Shown here: piece after piece, positions 42,748 through 51,286 of the stretch
Position numbering within the stretch: the stretch's first letter is position 1
Layout of the letters: each line of letters starts with the position of its first letter
Virus record (IMG/VR): IMGVR_UViG_3300042869_001172
Span: 1-64,000 of that record
Direction: 5' to 3' (one strand)
Length of the DNA stretch: 64,000 bases
From: a virus
The notes under the pieces: model-generated
The model's database searches: none
The model's input: only the letters and a program-made list of their open reading frames with translations
What the model was told of the DNA's origin: nothing
Program-made: the position numbers and the translations under genes

Positions 42748-43317
42748 ATGGTCAATTGTAATTATTTTAGAATAGTAAATTATAATAATATTCAAATAGG
42801 GTATTATACATGGACAGGGTGTACTGGAATTGTAAATGTCTCACAAATTAATCCATTACAAACGGATTATGTTTGTGCCAACGAATTAGTTCAGGAAGAT
42901 TATGGTGCACCTTTAACAATCGCTAATATTGGATTATGTCCAACATCTACTGCAACTTCTACGGTAACTCCTACGGTTACCCCTACGGTTAGTTTATCTG
43001 CAACTCCAACGACACAAACTCCAACCCCTACAAATACCGTAACACCGTCGATTACACCATCACCATTGTATGTTCAAAATTTAAGAACGGGAGGTTGGTA
43101 TCAAAATGTTTGTGAGTCAGTTAATTCATTTGCCAATCCCGCAAATGTTGCGGTATATTCGACGAAACCTTTTTCATTATTGACTGTTGGTGACCACGTA
43201 TTTGGAGATAAGACTATGACATTCCCTCCAATTAACGCCAATTTTACAATATCTGATGGTGCTAGGTTTATACAAATATCCGGAACATTAATAATAAATC
43301 AGGGTCTTTGTTTTTAG
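42748..43317 (+). CDS. Adhesin-like protein with Thr-Pro linker
   Basis: A 189-residue protein. The N-terminal ~65 residues contain conserved-looking cysteines (WTGCTGIVNVSQI, GLCPTSTATS). A Thr/Pro/Val linker follows (~66-108). The C-terminal ~80 residues (GWYQNVCESVNSFANPANV, VFGDKTMTFPPINANFTI) may be a small beta domain. Same Thr-Pro linker style as 37594 and 43355. Role probably in adhesion. Confidence 0.6.
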   Translation: MVNCNYFRIVNYNNIQIGYYTWTGCTGIVNVSQINPLQTDYVCANELVQEDYGAPLTIANIGLCPTSTATSTVTPTVTPTVSLSATPTTQTPTPTNTVTPSITPSPLYVQNLRTGGWYQNVCESVNSFANPANVAVYSTKPFSLLTVGDHVFGDKTMTFPPINANFTISDGARFIQISGTLIINQGLCF

Positions 43318-43343
43318 AAATAAGATAAAATAAAATAATTGAG

Positions 43344-43350
43344 TATTTAT
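43344..43350 (+). promoter_or_regulatory. TATTTAT element upstream of 43355
   Basis: GAGTATTTATTGATATG; ends 4 nt before the ATG. Confidence 0.4.
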
Positions 43351-43354
43351 TGAT

Positions 43355-44215
43355 ATGCCAATTGGAATAAGGATTTTAAGTAATAATTTAAGTGGACAAA
43401 CCACTGATGTAACATTTTTACCTCTATCAGGGGGGACAGTTAATCTTGGGACTCAAGTATTTCCATTTAATTACCTCTCAGGATATATCTATGGGACTTA
43501 TAATTGTTATGTTCCTACATATGGTTACACATATAGTTTAGAAGTTCCGGAACCGACTCCAACACCTACACCCACAACAACACCAATACCAACTTGTCTC
43601 GATGGTTGGATGACCGAAAATTTCAACGGTACAACGTTTAGAAATGGGGATATAATACCACAAGCAATAAACAGTACAGAATGGGCTGATGCTAACACTA
43701 ATCAAACGCCTGCTTGGTGTTATTATAACTTTGATTTTGATATTGGTATAATTTATGGTAAACTATATAATTGGTATGTTGTTGAGGATAGTAGAGGAAT
43801 TGGTTCGGTGGGTTATATAGTTCCAAGTGAATCTGATTGGGATACTTTTGAGATATGTTTAGGGGGTAATTCTATTGCTGGTGGGAAGTTAAAAACAACG
43901 GGTACAATAGAAGACAATAACGGATTATGGTACGCTCCTAATGCAGGTGCAACAAACGAAATCGGTTTCTCAGGCGTTCCTAGTGGTGTTATGTCCGATG
44001 GAGGTTTTCCAGATTTACTTAATGAACGTGCAAGTTTTTGGACGACCACAGAAATTGGTGGTTCAGTAATGGTTATGAACTTAAATTACGGGCGTACCGA
44101 TGTTTATCACGGACCTGATAGTAAAGGTAAAGGATATTCTATTAGATTAAAACAAGGTATTTCCCCTACTGGTTCAACTCCAACCCCAACAGTAACATCA
44201 ACTAATATTAATTAA
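43355..44215 (+). CDS. Adhesin with FISUMP (Fibrobacter major paralogous) domain
   Basis: A 286-residue protein. The N-terminal ~70 residues are beta-type, then a Thr-Pro linker ([12 protein letters not shown]). Residues ~85-275 match the FISUMP/Fib_succ_major domain: YGKLYNWYVVEDSRGIGSVG, YIVPSESDWDTFEICLGG, AGGKLKTTGT, PNAGATNEIGFSGVPSG, ASFWTTTEIGG, and final GKGYSIRLKQ. This domain is common in Bacteroidota and Fibrobacteres surface proteins. Probably an acquired receptor-binding module. Confidence 0.82.
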   Translation: MPIGIRILSNNLSGQTTDVTFLPLSGGTVNLGTQVFPFNYLSGYIYGTYNCYVPTYGYTYSLEVPEPTPTPTPTTTPIPTCLDGWMTENFNGTTFRNGDIIPQAINSTEWADANTNQTPAWCYYNFDFDIGIIYGKLYNWYVVEDSRGIGSVGYIVPSESDWDTFEICLGGNSIAGGKLKTTGTIEDNNGLWYAPNAGATNEIGFSGVPSGVMSDGGFPDLLNERASFWTTTEIGGSVMVMNLNYGRTDVYHGPDSKGKGYSIRLKQGISPTGSTPTPTVTSTNIN

Positions 44216-44311
44216 AAATTAACCCACAGACCCTACGGTTCATTAATCTCGGTGATAAGGGTCAATTATATTTTTTTTTAGCATAAAAACATAAAATCAA
44301 TACTATCGTAG

Positions 44312-44318
44312 TATTTAT
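44312..44318 (+). promoter_or_regulatory. TATTTAT element upstream of 44336
   Basis: GTAGTATTTATATTTAAATAG; ends 17 nt before the ATG. Confidence 0.42.
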
Positions 44319-44335
44319 ATTTAAATAGAAATAAC

Positions 44336-44557
44336 ATGGCATGTAGCAAATATACTTTAACGAACACCGGTTCAACTTTAGTGAACTTTAATTACCGAAG
44401 ATGTGAAGATTCACTATGGGAATACCAAGTTGAATTAAATCCATCCCAATCAAAAAATATATGGTTGATAGATAATACGTATTCAATTGCACCATTTTTT
44501 AAAAATTCGGTCTCTTTAGTGAATCAAGGGGTTTTCCCACCGGTTAGTGTAACTTAA
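44336..44557 (+). CDS. Short adhesin-like N-terminal domain, possibly truncated
   Basis: A 73-residue protein with ACSKYTLTNTGSTLVNFNYR and later EYQVELNPSQSKNIWLIDNT, a fold like the short C-Y/T-N beta domains that precede Thr-Pro linkers in related fibre genes. After the stop codon the same frame continues with ACT CCA ACG CCG ACA AGA (TPTPTR), then more stops. The gene therefore appears to have lost a linker and C-terminal domain. Confidence 0.55.
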   Translation: MACSKYTLTNTGSTLVNFNYRRCEDSLWEYQVELNPSQSKNIWLIDNTYSIAPFFKNSVSLVNQGVFPPVSVT

Positions 44558-44743
44558 ACTCCAACGCCGACAAGAACCTAATACACCAACTTTAACTAAT
44601 ACTCTAACATAAGTTTTAGGGTTATAACACCTTATGGTCATTATTCGAATGACACTCACGGTATTTAATTACCGGTGGTGTGAGAGAAATTAATTTAAAT
44701 AATTTTAATCAATGCGCATAACATTTTAATTTAAAATATATTT

Positions 44744-44776
44744 TAAAAACCCTCGACTTATCTCGGGGGTTTTTTA
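44744..44776 (+). terminator. Intrinsic terminator before GT60-like gene
   Basis: AAAACCCTCGA / TCTCGGGGGTTTT with loop CTTA and a T-run. It ends the adhesin block. Confidence 0.75.
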
Positions 44777-44799
44777 TTTTTAAACTAAAAAGTAGTAAT

Positions 44800-46065
44800 A
44801 TGAAAATATTTGTTCAAATCGCGTCGTATAGAGACCCACAATTAGAACCAACAATCAAAGATATGTTGTCAAACGCAAAAAAACCTAAAAACATCACGTT
44901 TGGGATTGCAAGACAATTTAGTGAAGAAGACGGATTTGATAAATTAGAAGACTATAGAAAAGACAAAAGATTTAGAATACTTGATATTCCTCACGAAGAT
45001 TCTAAAGGAGTTTGTTGGGCAAGAAATCTAACTCAACAATTATACGACGGTGAAACATATACCCTTCAAATAGATTCCCATATGAGATTTGTAAAAAATT
45101 GGGACGACATTTTAATTAAAATGATTAAGGGGTTACAAAAGGATGGTTATGAGAAGCCTCTACTTACGGGTTATGTTCCATCCTTTGACCCTGAAAATGA
45201 CCCTGCTGGTCGAGTAAATGAAGCTTGGAGAATGGTGTTTGATAGATTCATCCCTGAAGGGGCAGTATTCTTTTTACCTGAGACAATTCCGGGATGGAAA
45301 GAATTAAAAAAGCCTGTTACAGCAAGATTCTATTCTGCTCACTTTTGTTTTACTTTAGGTGCCTTTTCAATCGAAGTTCAACATAATCCGGAATATTACT
45401 TCCATGGTGAAGAGATTTCAATTGCAGCAAGAGCATATACTTGGGGTTATGATTTATTTCACCCACAAATTCCGGTGGTTTATCATGAATACACTAGAAA
45501 AGGTAGAACCAAACAATGGGATGACGATAAGAGTTGGGGGGATAAGAATAAACATTCTCATCATACAAATCGAAAACTATTTGGTATGGATGGAGAAGTT
45601 CAAGAAGGTCATGATGGTCCATATGGCTTTGGGCCTGTTAGGACATTAACTGAATATGAAAAATATTCAGGACTTTTATTTGAAAAACGAGCAATTGATA
45701 AACATACTTTAGATAAAAATTATCCACCAAATCCATATAATTTTGAAACAGAAGAAGAATGGAAAAATAGTTTTTGTATGGTGTTTAAACATTGTGTTGA
45801 TGTTGGATATACTAGTGTTCCTGAAAAAGATTATGATTTTTGGGTGGTAGCATTTCACAATAATAAAGACGAAACTTTATTTAGAAAAGATGCGGATAAA
45901 AACGAAATTACTAATATGTTGAGAGACCCTGATGGTTATTGTAAAATTTGGAGAGAATTCCAAACGGATGCATTACCTGATTATTGGGTTGTATGGCCTC
46001 ACTCTGAATCTAAAGGATGGTGTGATAGAATAACAGGAAGAATTACACACAATCATGTTAGTTAA
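44800..46065 (+). CDS. GT60-like GlcNAc transferase (PF11397 type)
   Basis: A 421-residue protein. Start MKIFVQIASYRDPQLEPTIK, then VCWARNLTQQLYDGETYTLQ, IDSHMRFVKNWDDILIKM (the DSH metal motif), FYSAHFCFTLGAFSIEV and HGEEISIAARAYTWGYDLF. These match the UDP-GlcNAc:polypeptide alpha-GlcNAc transferase family. This enzyme type modifies Ser/Thr or hydroxyproline in proteins. First gene of the second glycan block. A possible target is the Thr-rich linkers of the neighbouring fibres. Confidence 0.87.
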   Translation: MKIFVQIASYRDPQLEPTIKDMLSNAKKPKNITFGIARQFSEEDGFDKLEDYRKDKRFRILDIPHEDSKGVCWARNLTQQLYDGETYTLQIDSHMRFVKNWDDILIKMIKGLQKDGYEKPLLTGYVPSFDPENDPAGRVNEAWRMVFDRFIPEGAVFFLPETIPGWKELKKPVTARFYSAHFCFTLGAFSIEVQHNPEYYFHGEEISIAARAYTWGYDLFHPQIPVVYHEYTRKGRTKQWDDDKSWGDKNKHSHHTNRKLFGMDGEVQEGHDGPYGFGPVRTLTEYEKYSGLLFEKRAIDKHTLDKNYPPNPYNFETEEEWKNSFCMVFKHCVDVGYTSVPEKDYDFWVVAFHNNKDETLFRKDADKNEITNMLRDPDGYCKIWREFQTDALPDYWVVWPHSESKGWCDRITGRITHNHVS

Positions 46066-46076
46066 TAAATAATAAT

Positions 46077-46784
46077 ATGAGTTACGCAATTGCAACATTT
46101 TGTTATGGGGAAAGATATTATAACCAAACAAATAGAATGATAGAATCATTTAAAAACCTTAAAGATAAACCAAAAATTTTTATTGTAACGGATAGTCCGG
46201 AATCAATTACTAAAGAAGATTTTGTATTTGTTGCCGATATTAAAGAGTACGATGAAAAATACTCAACATATAATACTAATTACTATGATTTTGATTTCTC
46301 GGTTAAAAGATTTTCAGTAAAATTTGCATTAGATAATGGGTTTACTAAGATAATTTTAACAGATACAGATATTATTCCAAATCAACAATTATTCAATCGG
46401 GAAAATATTTTAGAATGTTTCATTCCTAATAGTGTATCGGGGCAAGTAACATATCTTTTTGAAAAAGAAGTTGAGACTAATAGTATGTTAGGTAGACGAT
46501 TTACCCATTACGAATCAAAATTTGGTGTTAATTACGACAAAAAAGATATGTGGATGCCGGAAGACTGTATTCAATTTTTGGATATTGAAAAAGAAAAATT
46601 TTACTCTTTTTTATCCACTTGGGATAAATGTATTGAAATTAAATATTCGGATAAATTACATAATATACCCGCAGGAAATATTGACGAAATGTGTTTTTCT
46701 GCATTTAATAATGGGGTTGAATTACATAATAACTCCAGTAAACATATAAACTTATTAATTCCCAATCACGATAAATGGTACTAA
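46077..46784 (+). CDS. GT-A-type glycosyltransferase
   Basis: A 235-residue protein. MSYAIATFCYGERYYNQT at the N terminus, the DxD motif in TKIILTDTDIIPNQQLF (~100), and MWMPEDCIQFLDIEKEKF. Resembles GT8-type enzymes in layout. It overlaps the next gene by 10 nt. Confidence 0.72.
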   Translation: MSYAIATFCYGERYYNQTNRMIESFKNLKDKPKIFIVTDSPESITKEDFVFVADIKEYDEKYSTYNTNYYDFDFSVKRFSVKFALDNGFTKIILTDTDIIPNQQLFNRENILECFIPNSVSGQVTYLFEKEVETNSMLGRRFTHYESKFGVNYDKKDMWMPEDCIQFLDIEKEKFYSFLSTWDKCIEIKYSDKLHNIPAGNIDEMCFSAFNNGVELHNNSSKHINLLIPNHDKWY

Positions 46785-48235
46785 AAATAGTGACATCAGT
46801 TTACGAGTTAAACTATGAAGACGCAAGAGGAGGTATGGTATATAAATCATACCCATTATTAACTCAAACATTACGAAATATTATTTTTGATGATTTTGAG
46901 TATGTGATTTACACAAACCAATACACTTATGATAAGTATCATTTGGGTGACCAATTTAATCAACCTAACATAACCATAAAATTTCATGAATTAAACTCTG
47001 AAAACTATCTTAATAATATAAATCCAATTAGAAACCTTAAATTTTCTGAAGGGGAAATTCATGATAGAATTTATAGTGTTAAAAATTATATTGAAGTTAT
47101 TTTTAATAAATTACAATTTTTACTTGATGAGTGTGAAGATAATAAAAACGTTGTATGGATTGATTCTGGTTTATTTGGGACTAGTTGTCATGATAGATGG
47201 AGAGATTATATCAATGTTTTCGCCCATTCAGAACTATTTTTAAATAAAATAAATGAAAAAATATCGGATAATGGGTTTATTTGTTTAAGAGGAGAATCAA
47301 TTCAAGTAAATTATGAACTTAAAGCGGTTTTAGTTGATATGTTCAACACTGATTTTAAATTAGTACCCGGTGGGTTATTTGGTGGGGACAGTGAATCCGT
47401 TAAAAAAGTTTTATCTAATTATTCGTCAATTTTTGAAACATACTACACAAAAACAAATAAATTAATTAGTGAACAAGAAGTTTTATCGATTCTAACTCAT
47501 ACTAACGATGTTAAATTTTTTAATTTTGAGGATTGGTTAGATTTACAAAAAGGTATATTAGACCTTATGGATTTGTTAGATAACAATAAATATAAGATAG
47601 ATAGTATTTTGGGATATACAACGGATACAAATATAGAAAATATTTTAGATGAGGACATTACTTTTAATAGTTTTACCGAATTATCTGATAAGTTGGGTAT
47701 TGATAAAGGTTCTATATATGAAAACCATATGTATAGTGAGGTTTATGAAAAAATGTTATCAAAGTATATCAATAAAACTCCAGTAATAATTGAAATTGGG
47801 GTACATGATACAAGATTTCCTGGTGGATGTTTAAAATTTTGGGATTTAATTTTCCCTAATATGGAATATTATGGGTTTGATATAGTAGACTGTAACCATT
47901 TAAAATGTAATAGAGAAAAAATTACCACAATTATAGGGGACCAAAATAAACCTGAAGATTTAATGAGGATGATTAAAACATATGATTTATCGGGTAAGGT
48001 TGATTTTATTATCGATGATGGTAGTCACATTTCGGAACATATTATAACTAGTTTTAAAACATTATATCCTCATATAAAAAAGGGGGGTTATTACTTTATT
48101 GAAGATTTACACCCTGAATATGCTAATAGAGATTACACTATATCAACTATAAACTCAATTATAGATGAATATAAGTTTGAGGTAACTAATAAAGAATTAG
48201 TTAATAACGATAAATTATGGATAATAACTAAATAA
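46775..48235 (+). CDS. HtrL/YibB-like transferase fused to SAM methyltransferase
   Basis: A 486-residue two-domain protein. Residues 1-~255: MVLKIVTSVYELNYEDARGG, NVVWIDSGLFGTSCHDRW, FKLVPGGLFGGDSESVKKVL, the WIDSG and GG[LF]FGG pattern of HtrL/YibB. A ~45-residue linker follows. Residues ~305-486 are a class I methyltransferase: PVIIEIGVHDTRFPGG, YYGFDIVDCNH, KVDFIIDDGSHISEHIITSF, KGGYYFIEDLHPEY. A fused sugar transferase and methyltransferase suggests capping of a glycan. One-base overlap with the next gene. Confidence 0.82.
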   Translation: MVLKIVTSVYELNYEDARGGMVYKSYPLLTQTLRNIIFDDFEYVIYTNQYTYDKYHLGDQFNQPNITIKFHELNSENYLNNINPIRNLKFSEGEIHDRIYSVKNYIEVIFNKLQFLLDECEDNKNVVWIDSGLFGTSCHDRWRDYINVFAHSELFLNKINEKISDNGFICLRGESIQVNYELKAVLVDMFNTDFKLVPGGLFGGDSESVKKVLSNYSSIFETYYTKTNKLISEQEVLSILTHTNDVKFFNFEDWLDLQKGILDLMDLLDNNKYKIDSILGYTTDTNIENILDEDITFNSFTELSDKLGIDKGSIYENHMYSEVYEKMLSKYINKTPVIIEIGVHDTRFPGGCLKFWDLIFPNMEYYGFDIVDCNHLKCNREKITTIIGDQNKPEDLMRMIKTYDLSGKVDFIIDDGSHISEHIITSFKTLYPHIKKGGYYFIEDLHPEYANRDYTISTINSIIDEYKFEVTNKELVNNDKLWIITK

Positions 48236-48918
48236 TGAAAATACCAATAATAATAAATAATAGAAATTTACTTACTTGGCCGTCAAAAATGGTTGAAGAT
48301 TTACAGACTTTTGAAAATGTTGGTGAAATTATTATCTTAGATAATGGGTCAACTTACGAACCTCTTTTAGAATGGTATAAGACAAATCCTTGTACAATAA
48401 TTTATTCTGAAAATTTAGGTCAAGGAGCTCCATGGATTTTAAATTTACCAAATAAATTAGGGTTTGATTATTACGTGGTCACTGACTCTGATTTAGACCT
48501 ATCTAAAACACCTAAAAATTCATTACTCCAATTGAAAGAAAAATTAGATTCCCATTTGGAATATTCAAAAATTGGATTATCACTTTATAATTGGAATGTA
48601 TCTGAAGAATCCCCTTATCATCATTTTTTAAAAACTTGGGGTTTAAATAATTGGGGTGAAGATACTATCATTGATGGATTATTGACAAAACAGTTAGTTG
48701 ATACAACATTTGCATTATATCATATCGATAGACATCCTCATGGACATAGTTGTGCCACTAATTTACCATATAGCGCAAGACATATTCCTTGGGAAATTAC
48801 TAAGGACATTATACAGGATATGCCAAATAAAAATTTCGAATTCTATAATTATTTACTAAATGCCACCAATGCCTCATCATATAAATCGTTTATATCATTT
48901 AACACAATTTATGGGTAA
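48235..48918 (+). CDS. GT2-like glycosyltransferase
   Basis: A 227-residue protein. MKIPIIINNRNLLTWPSKMV, then IIILDNGSTYEPLLEWY, VVTDSDLDLSKTP (DxD), and LVDTTFALYHIDRHPHGHSC. Similar to short phage GT2 enzymes. Start shares one base with the previous stop (TAATG), and its stop overlaps the next start. Confidence 0.78.
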   Translation: MKIPIIINNRNLLTWPSKMVEDLQTFENVGEIIILDNGSTYEPLLEWYKTNPCTIIYSENLGQGAPWILNLPNKLGFDYYVVTDSDLDLSKTPKNSLLQLKEKLDSHLEYSKIGLSLYNWNVSEESPYHHFLKTWGLNNWGEDTIIDGLLTKQLVDTTFALYHIDRHPHGHSCATNLPYSARHIPWEITKDIIQDMPNKNFEFYNYLLNATNASSYKSFISFNTIYG

Positions 48919-49594
48919 AAAAATACAAATATTTTATCACATTTTTTTAATTAATAATTGGGTTAATATTGTAAAAGAACAAATTGAATCATTAACTAAT
49001 TCAGGATTATTAGAAGTATCAACATTAAATATTGGTGTTTTTTTTGACAAAAAAATTGATAACGAAGAAGAAACATTAATGGAACTTTTATTAAAAATAC
49101 CGAGTCTTAATTTAATGTTCATTAATGAAAATAATTCATTTGGAGAATCAAAAACTTTAAGTAAACTTAAAGAATTTTCTATGTCCGATAATGATAATAC
49201 TAATATTCTTTATCTTCATACTAAAGGTGTTACACAATACGAGTCAATACGAGAAAAACCTGTTAAAGAGTGGAGATTAATGATGGAACATTTTTTAATT
49301 ACTAATTGGAAAATCTGTGTTGAAACATTAGATAACGGATTTGATTGTTGTGGAATTAATTACCAAGACCATGCCGGTAATGTTAGAGGTAAAACAAAGT
49401 TGATTCAAATATTTAATGGTAACTTTTTTTGGACCAAATCTAATTATGTTAAAAAATTAGACGAATCTATTTTATTTGAACATAGATATTCTTCGGAAAA
49501 TTGGATTTTAAGTTCGGAACACAAAGTACACTCATTTCTTAATGTCCCCCCTATTTTTAACCTATATTATAATATATACGAAAATTATAAATAA
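48911..49594 (+). CDS. Glycosyltransferase-like protein
   Basis: A 227-residue protein. The start at 48911 (MGKKIQIFYHIFLINNWVNI) was chosen because ATGGGTAA overlaps the previous stop; a longer start at 48860 would lie inside the previous gene. TNILYLHTKGVTQYESIRE and INYQDHAGNVRGKTKLIQIF are family-like. GT-A layout without a clear DxD. Presumed sugar transferase of the same block. Confidence 0.68.
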   Translation: MGKKIQIFYHIFLINNWVNIVKEQIESLTNSGLLEVSTLNIGVFFDKKIDNEEETLMELLLKIPSLNLMFINENNSFGESKTLSKLKEFSMSDNDNTNILYLHTKGVTQYESIREKPVKEWRLMMEHFLITNWKICVETLDNGFDCCGINYQDHAGNVRGKTKLIQIFNGNFFWTKSNYVKKLDESILFEHRYSSENWILSSEHKVHSFLNVPPIFNLYYNIYENYK

Positions 49595-49612
49595 AAATAA
49601 CTAAAAAATAAT

Positions 49613-51286
49613 ATGAATAAAATAACATTAGTAACCGGAATTTGGGATATTGGTAGAGGTGACTTATCTGAAGGTTGGTCTAGGTCTTATCAACATTATT
49701 TAGATAAATTTGAACAATTATTAGATGTTCAAGAAAATATGATAATATTTGGTGATAATGAACTTAAAGAGTTTGTTTTCAAAAAAAGAAATGAATCAAA
49801 CACTCAATTTATTGAAAGACCTTTATCTTGGTTCACAAATTCTGAGTTTTACAATATAATTCAAGTTATTAGAACAAGACCAAGTTGGATAGACCAAGTT
49901 GGTTGGTTAGGGGAATCAACCCAAGCAAAATTAAAAAACTATAATCCTCTTGTGATGTCCAAAGTGTTCTTACTACACGACGCAAAAATAATGGATAAGT
50001 TTGAATCGGAATATATGTTTTGGATTGATGGAGGTTTAACCAATACTGTACATCCGGGTTATTTTACTCATGATAAAGTTCTTGATAAATTATCAAAATA
50101 TGTGTCAAAGTTTTCATTTATCAGTTTTCCATATGGAGCTGAGACCGAAATACACGGGTTTGAATATGACAAATTAAATTCAATTGCAGGTGATGAAGTA
50201 ACTAAAGTTTCTCGAGGTGGATTCTTTGGTGGTCCCAAAAGTTCAATAAGTGATATTAACGGAATTTATTATGGATTGTTAAAATCAACTTTAGAAGAAG
50301 GGTATATGGGTACTGAAGAATCAATCTTTAGTATTATGACATATAAACATTCTGATTTAATTAATTATTTTGAAATTGAGTCAAGTGGACTAATTGGAAA
50401 GTTTTTTGAAGATTTAAAAGACGATAAGTTAATACCAAAAAATGAGGGGAAAGTGTCTGTCGAGAATACCTTGGATACCAACAAAGTTGGACTTTATGTT
50501 ATTACATTCAATAGTCCTAATCAATTTGAAACCCTAATTAAATCAATGTTGGAATACGATAAGGACTTCATACTTAAACCAAAAAAGTTCTTACTTGATA
50601 ACTCAACTGACCTATCGACAACTTCAAGATATCAGGAACTATGTGAAGAATATGGATTTGAACACATCAAAAAAGATAATATTGGAATTGTTGGTGGTAG
50701 AGTATTTGTTGCCGAACATTTCGATGAAACTGATTTGGATTTTTATTACTTTTTTGAAGATGACATGGCGTTTTACCCTAAAAAAGGTGAAGTGTGTAAA
50801 AACGGTTTTAATAGATTTGTTTCAAACTTATATTCAAAATCATTACAAATTATTAAAAATGAAAATTTTGATTTTTTAAAATTAAGTTTTACTGAATTTT
50901 ATGGTTCAAATGACATACAATTTTCATGGTACAATGTACCCCAAAATGTTAGGGTAGAATTATTCCCCGAAAAACCATTATTACCTGTTCAAGGATTAGA
51001 CCCAAACGCACCAAGAACTAAATTCAATAACATTAAAACACATCAGGGGTTACCTTACGTTGATGGTGAAATCTATTTATCCAACTGGCCAATTGTGTTA
51101 AATAAAATAGGTAATTATAAATGTTATTTAGAGACACAATGGGCGCACGCATTCGAGCAGACTCTCATGTCTCATTGTTATCAGGAAACTGTTAAAGGTA
51201 ATATTAAACCAGGTATTTTGTTATTAACTCCAACTGAGCATGACCGATTTGACCACTATGATGGTTCTTTAAGAAAAGAATCTTAA
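49613..51286 (+). CDS. HtrL/YibB-like domain fused to GT2-like domain
   Basis: A 557-residue protein. N-terminal half: KITLVTGIWDIGRGDLSEGW, FLLHDAKIMDKF, YMFWIDGGLTNTVHPGYF, SRGGFFGGPKSSISDI, the HtrL/YibB pattern. C-terminal half (~290-557): KVGLYVITFNSPNQFETLI, KPKKFLLDNSTDLSTT, DLDFYYFFEDDMAFYPKKG with EDDM metal site. Second HtrL-type fusion in this block. Convergent with the HNH gene, overlapping 4 nt. Confidence 0.8.
   Translation: MNKITLVTGIWDIGRGDLSEGWSRSYQHYLDKFEQLLDVQENMIIFGDNELKEFVFKKRNESNTQFIERPLSWFTNSEFYNIIQVIRTRPSWIDQVGWLGESTQAKLKNYNPLVMSKVFLLHDAKIMDKFESEYMFWIDGGLTNTVHPGYFTHDKVLDKLSKYVSKFSFISFPYGAETEIHGFEYDKLNSIAGDEVTKVSRGGFFGGPKSSISDINGIYYGLLKSTLEEGYMGTEESIFSIMTYKHSDLINYFEIESSGLIGKFFEDLKDDKLIPKNEGKVSVENTLDTNKVGLYVITFNSPNQFETLIKSMLEYDKDFILKPKKFLLDNSTDLSTTSRYQELCEEYGFEHIKKDNIGIVGGRVFVAEHFDETDLDFYYFFEDDMAFYPKKGEVCKNGFNRFVSNLYSKSLQIIKNENFDFLKLSFTEFYGSNDIQFSWYNVPQNVRVELFPEKPLLPVQGLDPNAPRTKFNNIKTHQGLPYVDGEIYLSNWPIVLNKIGNYKCYLETQWAHAFEQTLMSHCYQETVKGNIKPGILLLTPTEHDRFDHYDGSLRKES

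Noticed and set aside
43355-44215. Diversity-generating retroelement variable region at the end of the FISUMP protein
   Set aside because: No reverse transcriptase and no template repeat could be found in the window.
44231-44279. GACCCT ... AGGGTC inverted repeat followed by a T-run after 43355-44215
   Set aside because: Loop of over 20 bases; possible weak terminator but not strong enough to call.
44640-44690. Imperfect hairpin CTCAC-GGTA ... TACC-GTGAG in the non-coding stretch after 44336
   Set aside because: Asymmetric bulge and no T-run; not convincing as a terminator or structured RNA.
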